Notes: generated by a model not told the origin, from the sequence alone. A stretch of 64,000 nt of DNA from Pogona vitticeps (GCF_051106095.1 NC_135786.1:213969001-214033000); one strand, 5' to 3'. Positions 1-13,240 are shown, counted from the first letter of the stretch. Numbers and translations are program-made.

Positions 1-537
1 TGGGTGGTGGCGGGGTGGTGGTGGAGAGGATTCATGTTTTGCAGTGAGCAGAGGCATTGTGCCTGAGAAAACATGACCTGTATTACAGGCCAGGCAGGTT
101 GGGATTCACTGAGAATGGCAGTAAATATTTATTAAATGGGTTCTGCCATCTGGCAAGCTGCTTTTTTTTTTCATCTGGCCTGCGCATTACCATATTACTT
201 GGCTAGCTGGGTTTTACCTGGATTCTGGACCCATTTACTCAGATTTTTCTCATGTCCATTTCCACAGTCAGATGGGCCCACTTCTCAACTCTTGCTTGCC
301 TCACCTCTATGACATCATACAGACCAACTCCCTGGTCTCAAGTTCTTAGGAAGTGGGATGCTGCAGACCTAAAAAGCCTAGTTCCACAGGATCTTTTCCC
401 TATGCAAAATAACTGCTGACCATACTTTTTACACTGAGGTCTTAGGTGCTTTGTCTAGTACCTTACAATTTAGTCCATGCTATTGGAAAACAGTCAGTAT
501 ACATATGTAATCGTTGCCTTTGGTATTGGATGGTATG

Positions 538-618
538 AGGTCTCCTGCTTTGGGCAGGGGGTTGGACTAGAAGACCTCCAATGTCCCTTCCAACCCTACG
601 ATGATTCTGTGATTCTGT
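538..618 (+). mobile_element. CR1 LINE 3' end
   Basis: The classic CR1 tail: GGGCAGGGGGTTGGACTAGA, then CCTTCCAACCCTACGATG and a terminal ATTCTGTG repeat. It is severely 5'-truncated. Confidence 0.85.
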
Positions 619-870
619 ACTTGTGAGCAGTAGACAACCAATAAGACAGATGGTGTGCACACATTCAATAGTATGTTGTTTTCTATAACTCACCTTTAGA
701 GAATTATCATAAGCATTATGCAAATTCATGACATACATTGCAGTTACACTTGCTTTTAAGTAGACATGGAGAAGAAATTTGCTTGGTCTTCATTTTTAAA
801 TCAAAACAGCTAATTCATACCTTTTAACTCGTTATGTGGATCAGGATGCATTTGTTCTTTGTACTCCACA

Positions 871-946
871 CTTCTACATATTTTGCGATACACTTCTCAG
901 CACAAAAACTTCTACATATTTTGCAATACATTTCTCAGCACAAAAA
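871..946. repeat. 38-bp tandem duplication
   Basis: Two adjacent 38-bp units (871-908 and 909-946) starting CTTCTACATATTTTGC, with two mismatches. The second runs into a perfect 24-bp palindrome at 943-966. Confidence 0.85.
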
Positions 947-1072
947 CTAAGTTATAACTTAGTTTTCTCCTCATCAATCTTACTAGTTATTTATAACTAA
1001 AGTAGGAAACACACACCATATCCATGGAGGTTCTTTTCCACAATCTACCATGAATGTCTGAAACCATGGTAT

Positions 1073-1576
1073 GTTGGTGTTTAGTCGTTTAGTCGTGTCT
1101 GACTCTTCATGACCCCATGGACCAGAGCATGCCAGGCCCTCCTGTTTTCCACTGCCTCCTGGAGTTGGGTCAAATTCATGTTGGTAGCTTCAAAGGCACT
1201 GTCCAACCATCTCATCCTCTGTCGTCCCCTTCTCCTCCTGCCTTCACACTTTCCGTCCTCTGTCATCCCCTTCTCCTCTTGCTGTCACACTTTCCCAACA
1301 TCAGGGTCTTTTCCAGGGAGTCCAGGAGGTGATGGGACCAGTGGCCATGATCTTAGTTTTTTTTATGCTGAGCTTCAGACCATTTTTCACACTCTCCTCT
1401 TTCACACTCACTAAGAGGTTCTTTAATTCCTCCTCACTTTCTGCCATCAGAGTGGCATCATCTGCATATCGGAAGTTGTTGATATTTCTTTTGGCAATCT
1501 TAATTTTGGCTTGGGATTCATCCAGTCCAGCCTTTTGCATGATGTATTCTGCATATAAGTTAAATAAGCTGGTAGA
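1073..1576 (-). mobile_element. BovB LINE 3' fragment with internal deletion
   Basis: Minus-strand BovB C-terminal coding sequence (QKSGRTRLND-type end at about 1081). There is an internal junction near 1325, where sequence jumps to the YADD region (RYADDATLMAESEEELKNLL). A 29-bp duplication with one mismatch flanks it (1044-1072 and 1577-1605). Confidence 0.9.
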
Positions 1577-1944
1577 TCTACCGTGAATGTCTGAAACCAT
1601 GGTATAGTGAACCCTATATACAACCTATACGGAGGCAAGACAAAGGACATGAGGCCTGCCCCCTCATATGTGGTATATATACCTTGTATGTGGTATATGT
1701 GCTACACCACGGATGTGGTGAATCTGGGGAAGAGGTTCCATTCAAGCACTGATGCCACACTACAGTTCAAAGTTAACATTTTCCAGAGTTGTTACTGGAG
1801 CTGGGTGGGTATCCTGAGAACCGTAATCCAAACAGGTAACTTTTCCAAGCTCCGGTTATTTGTGAGCATTTTTGCCACTTTTGAAATTTCCTGGATTCTC
1901 TCTATCCAATTATTATTTCATAGATAGTAGTAATACCAAAAATT

Positions 1945-2260
1945 GGTTGTTGTAGGTTTTTTGGGCTGAGTTTTACACTTTCTTCTTTTTTGTTGAAGCT
2001 CTGCTGGATTTCAACGGCTTCCCTGTGTAGTCTAACTACATAACGATTGCGGGTGTTGTCCAGTACTTCTGTGCTTTGAAATAGAATTTCATGTCCAGCT
2101 TGTTTCAGGTCTTCTGCATGTGTGAATGCTTGTCTATGCCTCACTGTATGTTTGGATGAGCATGCCTGAATGAGTATGCCTGTGCGGAAGGGGAACCCAC
2201 TTTTACCCTGGCTTCTGCTAACATTGATTGCTATGTTTTCTATCCTACTAGCCATGATGG
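1945..2260 (-). mobile_element. Penelope-like element fragment
   Basis: The minus strand encodes HRQAFTHAEDLKQAGHEILF then EVLDNTRNRYVVRLHREAVE and IQQ. This is the GIY-YIG-domain end of Penelope-like retroelements, where the REA(I/V)EI motif is typical. Only this 3' coding part is present and it is not intact. Confidence 0.7.
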
Positions 2261-5200
2261 AAATGAGCCACTATGTGTGATGGCAAACCCTACGGGAGGA
2301 CAACTTTGAAACACTCTTTAGAATATTTTGAGAACATACATCTGTGACTTTGAGCAGGCATTTATCTGCCATCATTAGCCAAATGGGGATTTAACCTTCC
2401 AACTGCAGTACCTGAAATGACTTTTCTTTTTTTTCTGTTATTGTTATCCAGATGGGGCTTTAATCATCCTGTCAAGGTACCTGGAATGAACTTCTATAAG
2501 GGACCTTTCCTCCTTACTCAGATGGGAGTATTCTATGATAGATTCATAATGTACACTCTGGTGCCCTCTTATGGCCTGCAACATTAATGTTTAGCTGCTG
2601 GTATTGAAATTTCAATGTGTATCTTTTAAATGTACAGTACATGGGCTCTCTTTTTCATGAAATCAAAACATTAGCTCTTAAGAATGTTAGGGATGAACTG
2701 AAGGTGTGCAGTGATAGAATTGAAGATTAGACGATGGTCATCAACCCAAGAGGAGCTGCTTCCTGTAAAAGACATTATTCTGGCATGCAAGAAAGCAGCA
2801 CTTATGACGGAATGTCAGACTATATGTTACAGAAAGCACTTCATTAGATTCTTGTGACTGGGCAATCTTATTTACAAAAGAAGCCCGTGCTTGTATTCCA
2901 ATGACCAATCTCAAAACAAAAAGGATAAATTTGCAAACTGCAGAATGAGTGGAAATCTCGTACTTTGTCAATCAGATGCTTGCAAGACTTAGAGTATTCT
3001 CTCATTTAATGTTGGGTTATCTGTGATGCAAAATTTGGTCCTAAATTTATGTCAGTTTTAAAGGAGGGGGTATCTAGTTTCCAAGACAATGGAGCACTGT
3101 AACTACACAGCTACTCCAGTGCAAATTATAACTAATATAGTGCCAGACAGAAACTATTGGTCAAGTCAGCAACAGAACAGACTTTGACAACTGAGCTGTT
3201 GTTGTAATAGATGTTTTCCCTAAATGAAACCAATTAACATACAACTTGGGCCTGAGGTATAGCAATTTATTCAGATCACTTTGAGTACTTTCCCTTCCTT
3301 CCAAGTAATAACATGAAACAGGGAATATATATTAAAGACAGAATATGAAAAATAGTCACTGATTGTAAGAATAACCAGTGTCCTTAAACTATATCACACA
3401 TCATCAGGAATAAAATTTTAAGTCAGAAGAGTAGCTTGTAAACAATAAATTAATAGTAGAACTCAGTTCAGTTCCAATAGACAGAAGGACACACTCATTT
3501 GATAATGTATAAGGTTTAGGAGAGAGAGAAAACATTGAGCAGTTGTTTAATTCACTTTTACCAAAAAAGCAGCAACTCAATACTGTATAATATATTGTCT
3601 CCACAAGCAAAGGTTTCACAGTATGACATAACATTGATACCATCGATTAATATAACAAGATGCATCATTAGATCCCACAGAAATTCATTATCAGGCCAAA
3701 GAATACTTTCTTGCTTATTTTTTAATATTTACATTTATTGTCTAATGAGAGTTTTACTATAAAAGCCTGGCTACATGGCCAAAAAATGCAGGAAATACTG
3801 TACTCTGGGTTTGGGGCAGGCTTATTTGCATTTTTCCCATTGATCAGACAACACAACAGGAAATATGAATCAGCGCAGAGTCTCACAACCTCAATCCATA
3901 GTTTTTTTTCCTCCCTACCACAGACCCTTTCACTTTTTAAAATTGAATCTTTTCCTTTTGATCAAGCATTTGATCACTTTGAACTGCTGCAGAAAGGAAA
4001 GCCCAAATGAGTACACATGTGCACGCACACAAAGTGGTGCTTTGACAAACCACTTTCCACCTCACCTATTCTCTCTCAAGAGAGGACAAGGAACTCTCTC
4101 TCCCTCCCTCCCTCTCTCTCATGCATGCACCCACACCTACATACCCACACACCAAGTGACAGCATTTAACTCTCTTCGCAAAGCCTCTTCTCTCCTAAGA
4201 CTCTTCTTCTTTTAACATCTTTTTCTGGATGGGCAGTCCTATTTATTTATTTTTAGCAGCTTAACAAACCATATCAAAAGCAAAGTAAGATATAGAAATA
4301 AGTGACTGAGGAAGGAAAGCCTTCTTAAGGCAGTTCATTTCAACTGCACCTCCTACAGCCAATAATAGAAAAGAAAGAAGTCTTGTGAAAATTCCCATAT
4401 GGTTGAATCACAATCAATGGAGAAGTATTTTCAAGAAAACATTGTGAATTTGATGATTCCAGTATATATGACTAGAGGGAAACAGAGTGTAGGCTGGCTG
4501 CTTCTGCACAAGTCTTTGGTTAAAGTTAAGGGTTAGCCATACTGGCATATATGGCATACACAGACACAGACTATCATGTGAAAGGGATCTATTAATACCT
4601 ATAGACATCTCTTCCACCCATGCACAGGAGGGATTTGATCGTGCCATTGCAAAAAAAGTACACAATCTTTTCATCCCCAAAGCACTAAATTTGTTGCTGT
4701 GGGGACACATATGCAAACACCACAGTACACGTAAGGGTCCCTGCATGGATTTCCATCAACAATGAAATGTAAATTCTTTTCCTATTCGCCAGCTCCCAGT
4801 GTATTTCTTTTCTCACAATAAACAGAAGCTTAGCAGGAGGCTGCTGTTCTCTACTACAAATACCCAAGAATTTCCTATATGAAAGAATATGCCCGCCAAG
4901 ACTGCTATAAAGGCCAGGGGGACATAAGAAAAGAAAAAAGGACAGGACCATGAAGTCATCCATCAGTGGCCTCTGCACAGTTGACTGATTAGAAACACAA
5001 GCCAGCTTATCACAGTTTTTCCCACTGTGGGTGGATGCAGTATATTTCTATTTGAATTACAGTAATCCTTGTAAACATGAATCTGTATGAGTCAATAAAT
5101 AAATTCAAAGTTCATGTGAATTGTTTCTTATTTTGCCTTCTTTTTTGGTGATGCGTTTTTTTTCTTTTGGATAATATGTAAGTGGTTACCAAGGCCATAT

Positions 5201-8200
5201 GAACAATCAATCCAGAGCAGGATTGCACTCCCTATGCAGGGAAAAGTTTTGCAGTACACAACTTTTCAAATTGAATTTTTATTGTTGTTATACAGAGCAG
5301 CAACAAAGTAATTAAAACATGTGGTTTGAATGTGTCAGGTAATGTGTCTTTGATGCTCAAAACAACACATCACTTCCCATCTCTCTGTTTTTTATTCCAT
5401 AACTTCTGACTGTTCCTTCAGAAGGGGAAAGCTGACCCTTTAGGAGAAAGACACAAATTATGAAAGATGCTGTCTCTTTTTTTTTCCATCCATGTCCAAC
5501 ATCTTTGAGCTTCTTAATGAGATGTCTATCCAGGCCAGGAATGTTTTGCTAAACTGTGTCACTTTGCTTCTATCTTACTTTACTGAAACGCCATTCAAAA
5601 TGCTGTTTACCTTCAGCTTAATTCAATCCTCAGGAATTTACATGCAGTTTAAAGTTTTAGAATAAATCCCTCAAAGAACTTCTCATGAGTTTTATGATAA
5701 AAAGCAAGTCATTTCCCAAAAGACTACACTGGCGCAAATGCGCACACAAGGTTTTAAGACTATCCACATCCTGGCACCATGGTCATTCACTTTTTAATGA
5801 ACAGTGAACACCGCAGCATATTTGCTATACCCGGAATCAAAAAGTTTTCAGTATGATGCTAGTTAAGGAATTTCCTTGAGGTCTATTAATCCCCCTCTTA
5901 AATTATCCAATTTCATTTCAGCCAGTCCAAAACCAAGCTGGAAAATTGTATGCATCTCAATCCTAGTAAAAAAAAAAACCAAGGAAGAAGGATTTTGAAT
6001 ACCACTTTGACAAATATCAGTGGGAACAGTACAGCAATGTAAAGAAGGAAATGTTTAAGATGAAAATATTATTTCTTAAAATCATTTTTGATAAATTATA
6101 GTGTGGTTTATTTTAGGCTTTCTTTGTTCTCTTTTTTTTCTACCTAGCATTCAAGGAAAAGTTCAATATCCAAAGGCAAATTTCCTTCTTAATGGACAGC
6201 TGGCGGGTTTTGATTGCTTTATGGCAATTAAAGCTGTGGGCAGCAGCTTATATCGTCACTATTGGTATTTTTTTTTCCTAATTAGGTAAGAAGTGTCAGA
6301 GTGAATGGTGGCTCTGCTGGTTAAGCAGACCTATTGAGAAACAAACCACTTCTGTCAGAACAGCTGCCATGCCTGCTTTTTATTTCAAAATTATTCATTT
6401 TTTTAAAGAGAAGATTGGGAGGAAACCCATTTAAAAACTACTAGCCTTTCGCCCATTGATCCAGGCAAGTTCTGTTTCTCATCTCTTCCACTTCCTATGA
6501 TTCTTTTTCTATAACATTACTTACTGTGGTTTTCCATCAGCTGTGGGCAAAACAGACATTATGGACAACCTTTAATTAGAGCTGAAAGCATGTTAGTGTT
6601 GGAGAGATTATTCAGGAAGACTTCTATCTCGACCACCTCTCGTGGCTGCCCATTGACTGCTGCCGTCGCTGTCCAGTGCGACTGCCGATGCTCACCTCTA
6701 GTTCAGGTCGCTGCCTTGTCCCCTGCCTGAAGGGAGCCTGTGAGTGGTGTCATGATCATGGGATATGTGGTTAGAAACGTATCGTGATGATGGGATATGT
6801 AGTCAGAGAAATATAAAATGGAGTCAGAATTGTTCTGTGTAGAGATAATTTGAAGGACTTTGGAATGTGTTTTTTTTCTAAAAGCCAAGAGAGTGTTTTC
6901 CTAAGACTGTTACAGCCAAGCATCCAGATATCTTGAAGGCCAAACAAAGAGGGGCCCTGCAGACTCAACATTCCAAGCTTGTTGCAGAAGACATAAACAA
7001 CACCTGGACTCTATCGTGGGAATAATGGGTGGAGAGAGGTGGTAAAACCTCTAAAGGTTAATTGGTTAACAGCCAGATCGGCCAAGAAGAAGGGAGGAGC
7101 TAGGAACATAGAAAAATGGAAGATAGGTTATGTGTTGGGTGTTCACTGTTGTTCACTTGTGTTCCAGTGTGTTCAACGATTCCTGATGATGGATTTCTGT
7201 TCTAATGTTGGTATGAGCATGTAGCTTGAAAGAGAGACAGGATGTGAGTAAAGGAGAAAGAAAGAGGGGGGCTAGCCCTCTATAGCCTACCCTAGGTTAG
7301 CTTTTAGAAGTTTGTTATTTTAACTGGGAAATAGTTATTTTATCTAACTGTAATAATCTTTGAATATGTTCTTGAATGCCATGCTTTTGCAATATAAACT
7401 GCATTTCTATGAAACTTTATTTTTCTAACAAAAATTGATTCTTAAAAAAATCCTTATTGAGGACTAGTCTCTTGAACAGCAAGGTCTGGCTAATTCCAGT
7501 AGTGAAGAGGGCCACAGAATTGCTATCATTTAAAAGTCCTACCTCACTGAGCTGTTGTGAGTTCTAAGGAATCACAAAGCCCAGGTGCCTGTACTTGCTA
7601 AGTTTCTGAGCAAGTGCAAAACATTCTTTTTAGGTCAGACTTGTTTAAAGGGCTTGTGCTATGCACTACTGGGGTCTAGGGACTCAGCCCAGCATAAAGG
7701 TGGTAGATGAGTGCCAGAGAACTCTCTGACTGAATGCCCTGCAATCCCTAAGAGAGTCGGGAGCATCACAAGTGACACTGGAGGAGGCAATCTGGCAGTG
7801 GCGGTACCAGTCAATATACAGCTGGGTCATTGGCAGCATATGGGTCATATTGAAAGAAAGCTATGAAACCTGATAAGACCACAAATGGAGAAAGCATACA
7901 AAAGAGAGAAGTAGGGTGGGATAAACAGGACTCTGAAGGGCTTTCACTAGTGTTGCCAAGTGTTGGGTGCTGAATAAAGTCTCAAGGAATTGTTATACTT
8001 CTCTGAGTGTCACAGCAGGAAGACAACTCTCAATGCAAGTGGTGCTGGAGAAGGGAAAGTTTCTTTTATGATGTGTGATGATGACTGAATTGCCTTGGTG
8101 CCCATCTCTTCCCCACTCCCAAAGGATACCAGGGTTCTTCGGTTCAGTTCAAATTTATTTGTATTTGTGTTGTACTTATATTCATTTAGGAGATAGTGCA

Positions 8201-9429
8201 AGAAATCCGCATTGTTGTTATCCTTCTCTCAACCAACATGAATTCGACCCAACTCCGGCATATATCCTCTCAAAATGTGTCCACCTACTCCTGGGAAAGA
8301 AGGTATGGGTGCCTGCATTTATTTCCCTCTGAGCAGAAAACAACCTCAGTGAGCAGGTTTGGGGACATGTCCTTGAGACGATGGGGCTTGGCTTTGCCTA
8401 TTTCCAAAGGAGGGAGAGACCCAACCCCACTTTATATAAAACCTTTTCTTCAGCCTCTCTTCCTCTGGAATGTAGAGAATGGTGCCACACCAGCCTCCAA
8501 GGACAGAGAGGCCATGTAGCTCTTTCTCTGAAGCAAGGATGCTTTTCTAAAATTTTCTGTCTCCCCTCAATGTCCTTTTCTGACTCACTCAACATCTACT
8601 TTGTGTGTGGAAACTTCAGTTGATAAAAAAATACACAATATTTTTCTTGGTGCAAATTTCAGCCTCATTAAGGAAGGGAAGCTATGGCTTCCTACTGCAT
8701 TATCACTTTTTTTTTCATTAAAACTTATGTTTTTGACAATTTTTAGCCCAAAATGCCTCATTCTAAGCATGAAAACAGCAGGAACCCTTGCTTAGAAATC
8801 TTGGGTTAATCTGAGCAAGCCTTCTTTAAGCCACTAGCCTTCTTACCCATGATAGATGGAGCCAATTCCTAAAACCCTGCAGGCTAAGGATATACTGTAC
8901 TCTGAGGCAGACTGGTTTTGATTATTGAAAATTCTTGTTCCTTAGCTGCCAGTGGCATGGCAGTTTGTAATGATCAGCCAGAGTAACATGCAGCAGAAAG
9001 AAAACAGCATAGATCAACCTAGCAGAACTGAAAGATATGCTCCCTAGTAACTATCTGACAGTCTTGTCTAATGTAGTTTGTCTCCCACAGCAAGTGCCAA
9101 GAATGTTTCCATTAAGTCTTATGTAATGGGGGGGGGGGGAGAGAAGCTGGTTTCCATAAACATCAGCACCAAATAAACAATGCAGTCTCCTACCTACATG
9201 GCTGCTGAGAAACAATTCCTGCCAAATTCAGTAGGATTTGCTCCCAGGTCCATGTGTATAGGGTTGCATGCTAATTTTGACATTTATTAGAAGATGATTG
9301 CAATGTTATTTATTGATTGATTTTTATTGATTTTTGTGGCAAGTAGATATCAGGCCATGCTAGTCTGAATATGTGGTGAGTGCCTTTGGTCTGGGATTGG
9401 TAATCCCTTAGATCTTTACTCCCTTTGTT
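2261..9429. other. Intergenic, no gene recognised
   Basis: AT-rich sequence with only short frames. Apart from poly-pyrimidine runs near 4090 and a GC-richer patch near 6630-6720, I recognise no gene or clear repeat. A block at about 6748-7431 has some LTR-like traits but is not supported (see rejected items). Confidence 0.6.
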
Positions 9430-9672
9430 TAAATAATAATTGCACGCCATCAAGTCAATTCTGACTTATGTTGACCCTTTCCAGGGCTTTCTAGGTACAG
9501 AATATACAGAAAATGTTCACCATGCCCTTCTTCTGGGGGCATTCTGGGACTTTGCAGCTTGTCCAAGGGCACACAGGCTAGCCCTTCTCATAGGAGGCCC
9601 AGTGGGGAATCAAACTTCCAACTTCTGGCTTCACATCCATGTACCTCAACCACTGAGCTATCCAGCCAGCCA
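9430..9672 (-). mobile_element. tRNA-derived SINE, reverse orientation
   Basis: On the minus strand it starts GGCTGGATAGCTCAGTGGTT (A-box region of a tRNA head), then has AGTTTGATTCC (B box). A body follows, ending CATAAGTCAGAATTGACTTG, ATGGC. Same family as 14770-14993. The polymerase III boxes survive but it is not a tRNA gene, since the cloverleaf is not kept. Confidence 0.8.
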
Positions 9673-9673
9673 G

Positions 9674-9951
9674 TCGTCGTCTAGTCATTGAGTCGTGTCC
9701 GACTCTTTGTGACCCCATGGACCAGAGCACGCCAGGCTCTCCTATCTTCCGCTGCCTCCCGGAGTTGGGTCAAATTCATGTTGGTTGCTTCGATGACACT
9801 GTCCAGCCATCTCATCCTCTGTCGTCCCCTTCTCCTCTTGCCTTCACACTTTCCCAACATCAAGGTCTTTTCCAAGGAGTCTTCTCATGAGATGGCTAAA
9901 GTATTGGAGCCTCGGCTTTAGGATCTGTCCTTCCGGTGAGCACTCAGGTTT
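9674..9951 (-). mobile_element. BovB LINE 3' fragment
   Basis: Minus-strand BovB 3' end (EATNMNLTQLREAAEDRRAW region), 5'-truncated. It abuts a tRNA-derived SINE at its 3' side. Confidence 0.9.
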
Positions 9952-10622
9952 CCTTTGTTTAAGTAGCAGAATTTCTCTATGTTTGCACAGGAGAGACAGT
10001 GGAAGGGTGAATCCATCTAGAGATACTATGAATGTGTATCTGCATTTGTATTTAGAGACTCTATACCCAGAGCTGTTTCCTTTGGGCTGTGCATCTTCTG
10101 CCATGAAGGTAAAAAGTTTGCTTCTGATCCATTTTGCTTTAAGGAGACATTTGCACTACTGCAAATCACTCTTGTTTCTATTACTTTTATTCTTTTGTTT
10201 GATGATAAAGGCCAGAACTACTACTTTGCAATAAGCTTGAATAAAGTCATTTGGGGGGAGGGGGGTTGTCTACAAGCAAGTATGGTCCTGTTTGTAAGAT
10301 ATGTCCCGTTTTAATTCAATTCCTCACAAAATTTGATTTCTCTCCTCTCTCTGTTGCAGCACTTCATGTCTCTTGCTCTTTGGGGACAAGGGAAGGGGAA
10401 GGGTAGAATGGGTAGAATGATACTGGCAAAGCCTCCGTTCTGTAATATCAAGACAGCTATATTCTTCTCACCTAATGCCAGAGACAGGCAGATGAGCAAG
10501 CAAGGGAGCAGAGAGGCTTCCTGGTGAAATTACCAAGAAAGCAGTTTTTCTTATTGGTCAAGGAGCTTTTCATGCTGTGGTTTTCAGGGGCTGCAAAATG
10601 TCTGTCCCTTCAATCTGTCCCA

Positions 10623-10645
10623 CCTCTCTCTCTCTCTCTCTCTCT
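10623..10645. repeat. (CT)n microsatellite
   Basis: About 11 CT dinucleotides in a row. Confidence 0.85.
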
Positions 10646-10719
10646 TGCTCACTCTTTCAGCTTGTGAGTTCCCCAAAGCCTGGGCAAGCCTTCTGAGGGA
10701 CATAACACCTAGATGGAGA

Positions 10720-10775
10720 CTCTACTGTGGTTTTAAAAAGTACAGATTGGGTACCAGTTTTAAACCACAGTAGAG
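10720..10775. repeat. Inverted repeat
   Basis: CTCTACTGTGGTTT (10720-10733) pairs with AAACCACAGTAGAG (10762-10775), a perfect 14-bp stem with a 28-bp loop. No element assigned. Confidence 0.6.
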
Positions 10776-11525
10776 CTTGCGTCATGTGTAGCAAATGGAG
10801 CCACTGCAAATTCCACCCAGTTTTTCCAGAGAGTGTAATTTTGGCCAAAGTGGAGGGATTGTATCTTTGTAAGTCTGTGTTATTTGCAGTACTCATGTAA
10901 AGAAAGCCTGACAGAACCCAGAGAGTGGCACACTGCCACCATCTGCACCATTGAAATTGCAGCAGTTTTTTCCCCCGTTCCTTTCCCCCATTTTTTGAGA
11001 AACCAAAATAGGTGCCTTGCGTTACAGCTTAACAGAGCTGCATGGTTATAAGAGAATGCCCTAGTACCTATCTGCACCATTGAGAACTGTTGCATATACC
11101 AACAATTTTAGGTGGCGAGTGTGCATTTGCAGGAAAAAAAACAGCAGCTGAGCAGATCTTTAGAACTTGGCTGCCCCTGGTGCAAGTCTTACCTTACAAT
11201 GGGATAGTGTTTTTCTTTTTACAAGAATATAGACAAATAGACAGGAAGGATTTTTCAGAGCTGAAAAAAAACAGCAGCGGTAGGTTTCTTTTTTACTAAA
11301 GTTTTACAAACTAGATTCCAGACCAGTTATAGAAGGCTAAGCTGACCCCATCTTTGGTGTCCTTCCACAAGCAGGCAAATACCTTTGAATTGAATGTTGC
11401 ACCATACTGCGTTGAATATGTGTTGGTATTGCTTATGTGTTTTAGTATGCTATATGTTTGATCCTTTTTAGTATTTGTGTATTCACTGTGTAGCTTTTTA
11501 AGGAGAAAGGTGGGATGAATATATT

Positions 11526-11526
11526 T

Positions 11527-11603
<77 letters not shown>
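11526..11603. repeat. (AAGT)n microsatellite
   Basis: About 19 uninterrupted tetranucleotide repeats, long enough to be length-polymorphic. Confidence 0.95.
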
Positions 11604-12176
11604 GTATGATTTGTATGTCTCCTGAAGCCTATGTTTTCTTTGTTTTGCAAAACAGATACTGTACATGATAGTTTACAACATGTAGAAGTGAGGCAAGCAA
11701 CTAGGACAAACAAATATCTTTTAGCTCTTAAGGAAGTTCTCTTTCTAATGACATGCTAACTGTATTATCTCACTTGACCATTTTCAGGAAGAAGAAAAAA
11801 GAAAAGGATCGAGTGAAGTGGAAAAATCCTGGGTCATGGGAATGGACAAGAAATTACATCATATTACTCAAAATGTTTTGAGAAAGTTCTTTTTCTGACT
11901 TTATGGGGAAAATATTACAAATTCTTTACAAATTGTGTAATAAATAAGATTGCAGGTTTATGAATGCAAATACTGTATGACATTATTCCAACTATAGCAT
12001 AATTATATTCATTGACTCAGTAATGGAAACTATGGTCTTTATTTGTATAATCTGAGCAGAGCTGCTAATGATAAAACCTTTTGGGGGTCATTATGCATTA
12101 ATTCACATGGCTACCATAAGCAGGAAACAATTCAATAGCATATAACAATTGTACTCCTGATTTTGCACTGATTGTG

Positions 12177-12531
12177 GGATTTTCATTTATTTTTTTAACT
12201 ATAGACCCCATAATTGCCATTCTGTCAGTTCTACCTGAGGGAACAGATACCTATATGTGGCTCATCTGGGAGAAAGGCCTAGATAGGAAGGCTTTGAGGC
12301 ATGGCTAGGCCTAGCTGTCCCTACCTTCCTGTTCAGAAAGAAAGGTCCCAGCTAGCGCTGGGGCAGGAACAGGAAGCTGGGGTGAAGCTAGGCCTAGCTA
12401 GGTCTCAAAACCTTCCCATTTAGGCTTTTCTCTCAGCTGAGCCACTTTTTTATGTCTTTTCAGTATCTGTGTCTCAGGCAGAACTCCCAGAATAGAGAAT
12501 TATGGGATCTGAAGTATAGAAAATCCAAAAT
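12177..12531. mobile_element. Long-palindrome MITE
   Basis: The arms mirror each other across about 170 bp: CCCATAATT, CAGTTCTACCTGAG, ACAGATAC, GTGGCTCATCTG, GAAGGC and GGCTAGGCCTAGC on the left, each with a partner on the right (GCTAGGCCTAGC, CAGCTGAGCCAC, GTATCTGT, CTCAGGCAGAACT, AATTATGGG). The centre is at about 12350. Divergence between arms suggests an old copy. Confidence 0.65.
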
Positions 12532-13060
12532 TTCTGTCCCTAATGATCATATGTACATATTTGCATTCTTAAAATTTTTCCTAATCTGTTGCTATACAGG
12601 AATCGTTTTCCCACATGCTCTTGCTCCCTGATCCTTCAGCCTTCTTAGCGCCATGTCTTTACCCATGTTTTAGCGGGTCCATCTTGCCTTCCTTTATCTC
12701 CAGGCATCAAGTTGGGTGTTGTATCTACTGTTACTGTTGCCTTCCTTTAGTCTGTAAAAGAAAGAGGTGGAATATTGAGATTGCCGCTGATACAATTAAT
12801 CACTTCAATTAAATTTGAAAAAATATTTTTCTTTGCCTCTGTGTACTGCCAGATAAGAAACTGGCCGCTGACACTGCCACAAAGCAATTTTTTTAAAAAA
12901 AAAAAATTAATCTGAGTGATTAATCACATCAGCAGTGATCTAGCAGATGCAATAATAAATAATTTCACTTTCCCTGATTCTCCAAAGACAATCAGGGGAA
13001 GTGTTCCATTTCATAAGCCACTTCAGAATACTGGAAGCTGACACCAGAAGGAGCAGCAAA

Positions 13061-13240
13061 GCTCCAGTTTAGTCTGTTCCAACTGACCACATTCACTGGG
13101 AACAGACTAAACTGGAGCCTCCAACCCACACCAAAATTGTAGAACTTCTTGACAGAGGTTCAAAAAAGGTGTGTGTTGGGGCTAATTGGTTCACTCCAGT
13201 GATGTCCATGTGTAGGTGCTGGAAAAAAGAGTGAACCGAT
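13061..13240. repeat. Cluster of three consecutive hairpins
   Basis: Hairpin A: a perfect 20-bp stem (13061-13080 with 13099-13118, 18-bp loop). Hairpin B: AGCCTCCAACCCACACC (13116-13132) against GGTGTGTGTTGGGGCT (13168-13183), imperfect. Hairpin C: ATTGGTTCACTC (13185-13196) against GAGTGAACCGAT (13229-13240), one mismatch. The family is not recognised. Confidence 0.7.

Larger units (their letters stand above)
9952..12176. other. Intergenic, simple repeats only
   Basis: Contains the (CT)n and (AAGT)n tracts and a 14-bp-stem inverted repeat. No gene seen. Confidence 0.6.

Noticed and set aside
6748-7431. Possible solo LTR (starts TGTCATGATC, ends CTAACA)
   Set aside because: The bounds resemble TG...CA and an AATATAAA motif is present, but I found no flanking target duplication and no second copy. 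Not supported enough to annotate.
9430-9672. tRNA-like sequence on the minus strand
   Set aside because: A and B boxes are present, but the sequence continues into a SINE body and the acceptor and anticodon arms do not pair. It is a SINE head, not a tRNA gene.
11526-11603. Regularly repeated short units that might suggest a CRISPR array
   Set aside because: It is a plain tetranucleotide microsatellite without spacers, in a vertebrate genome.
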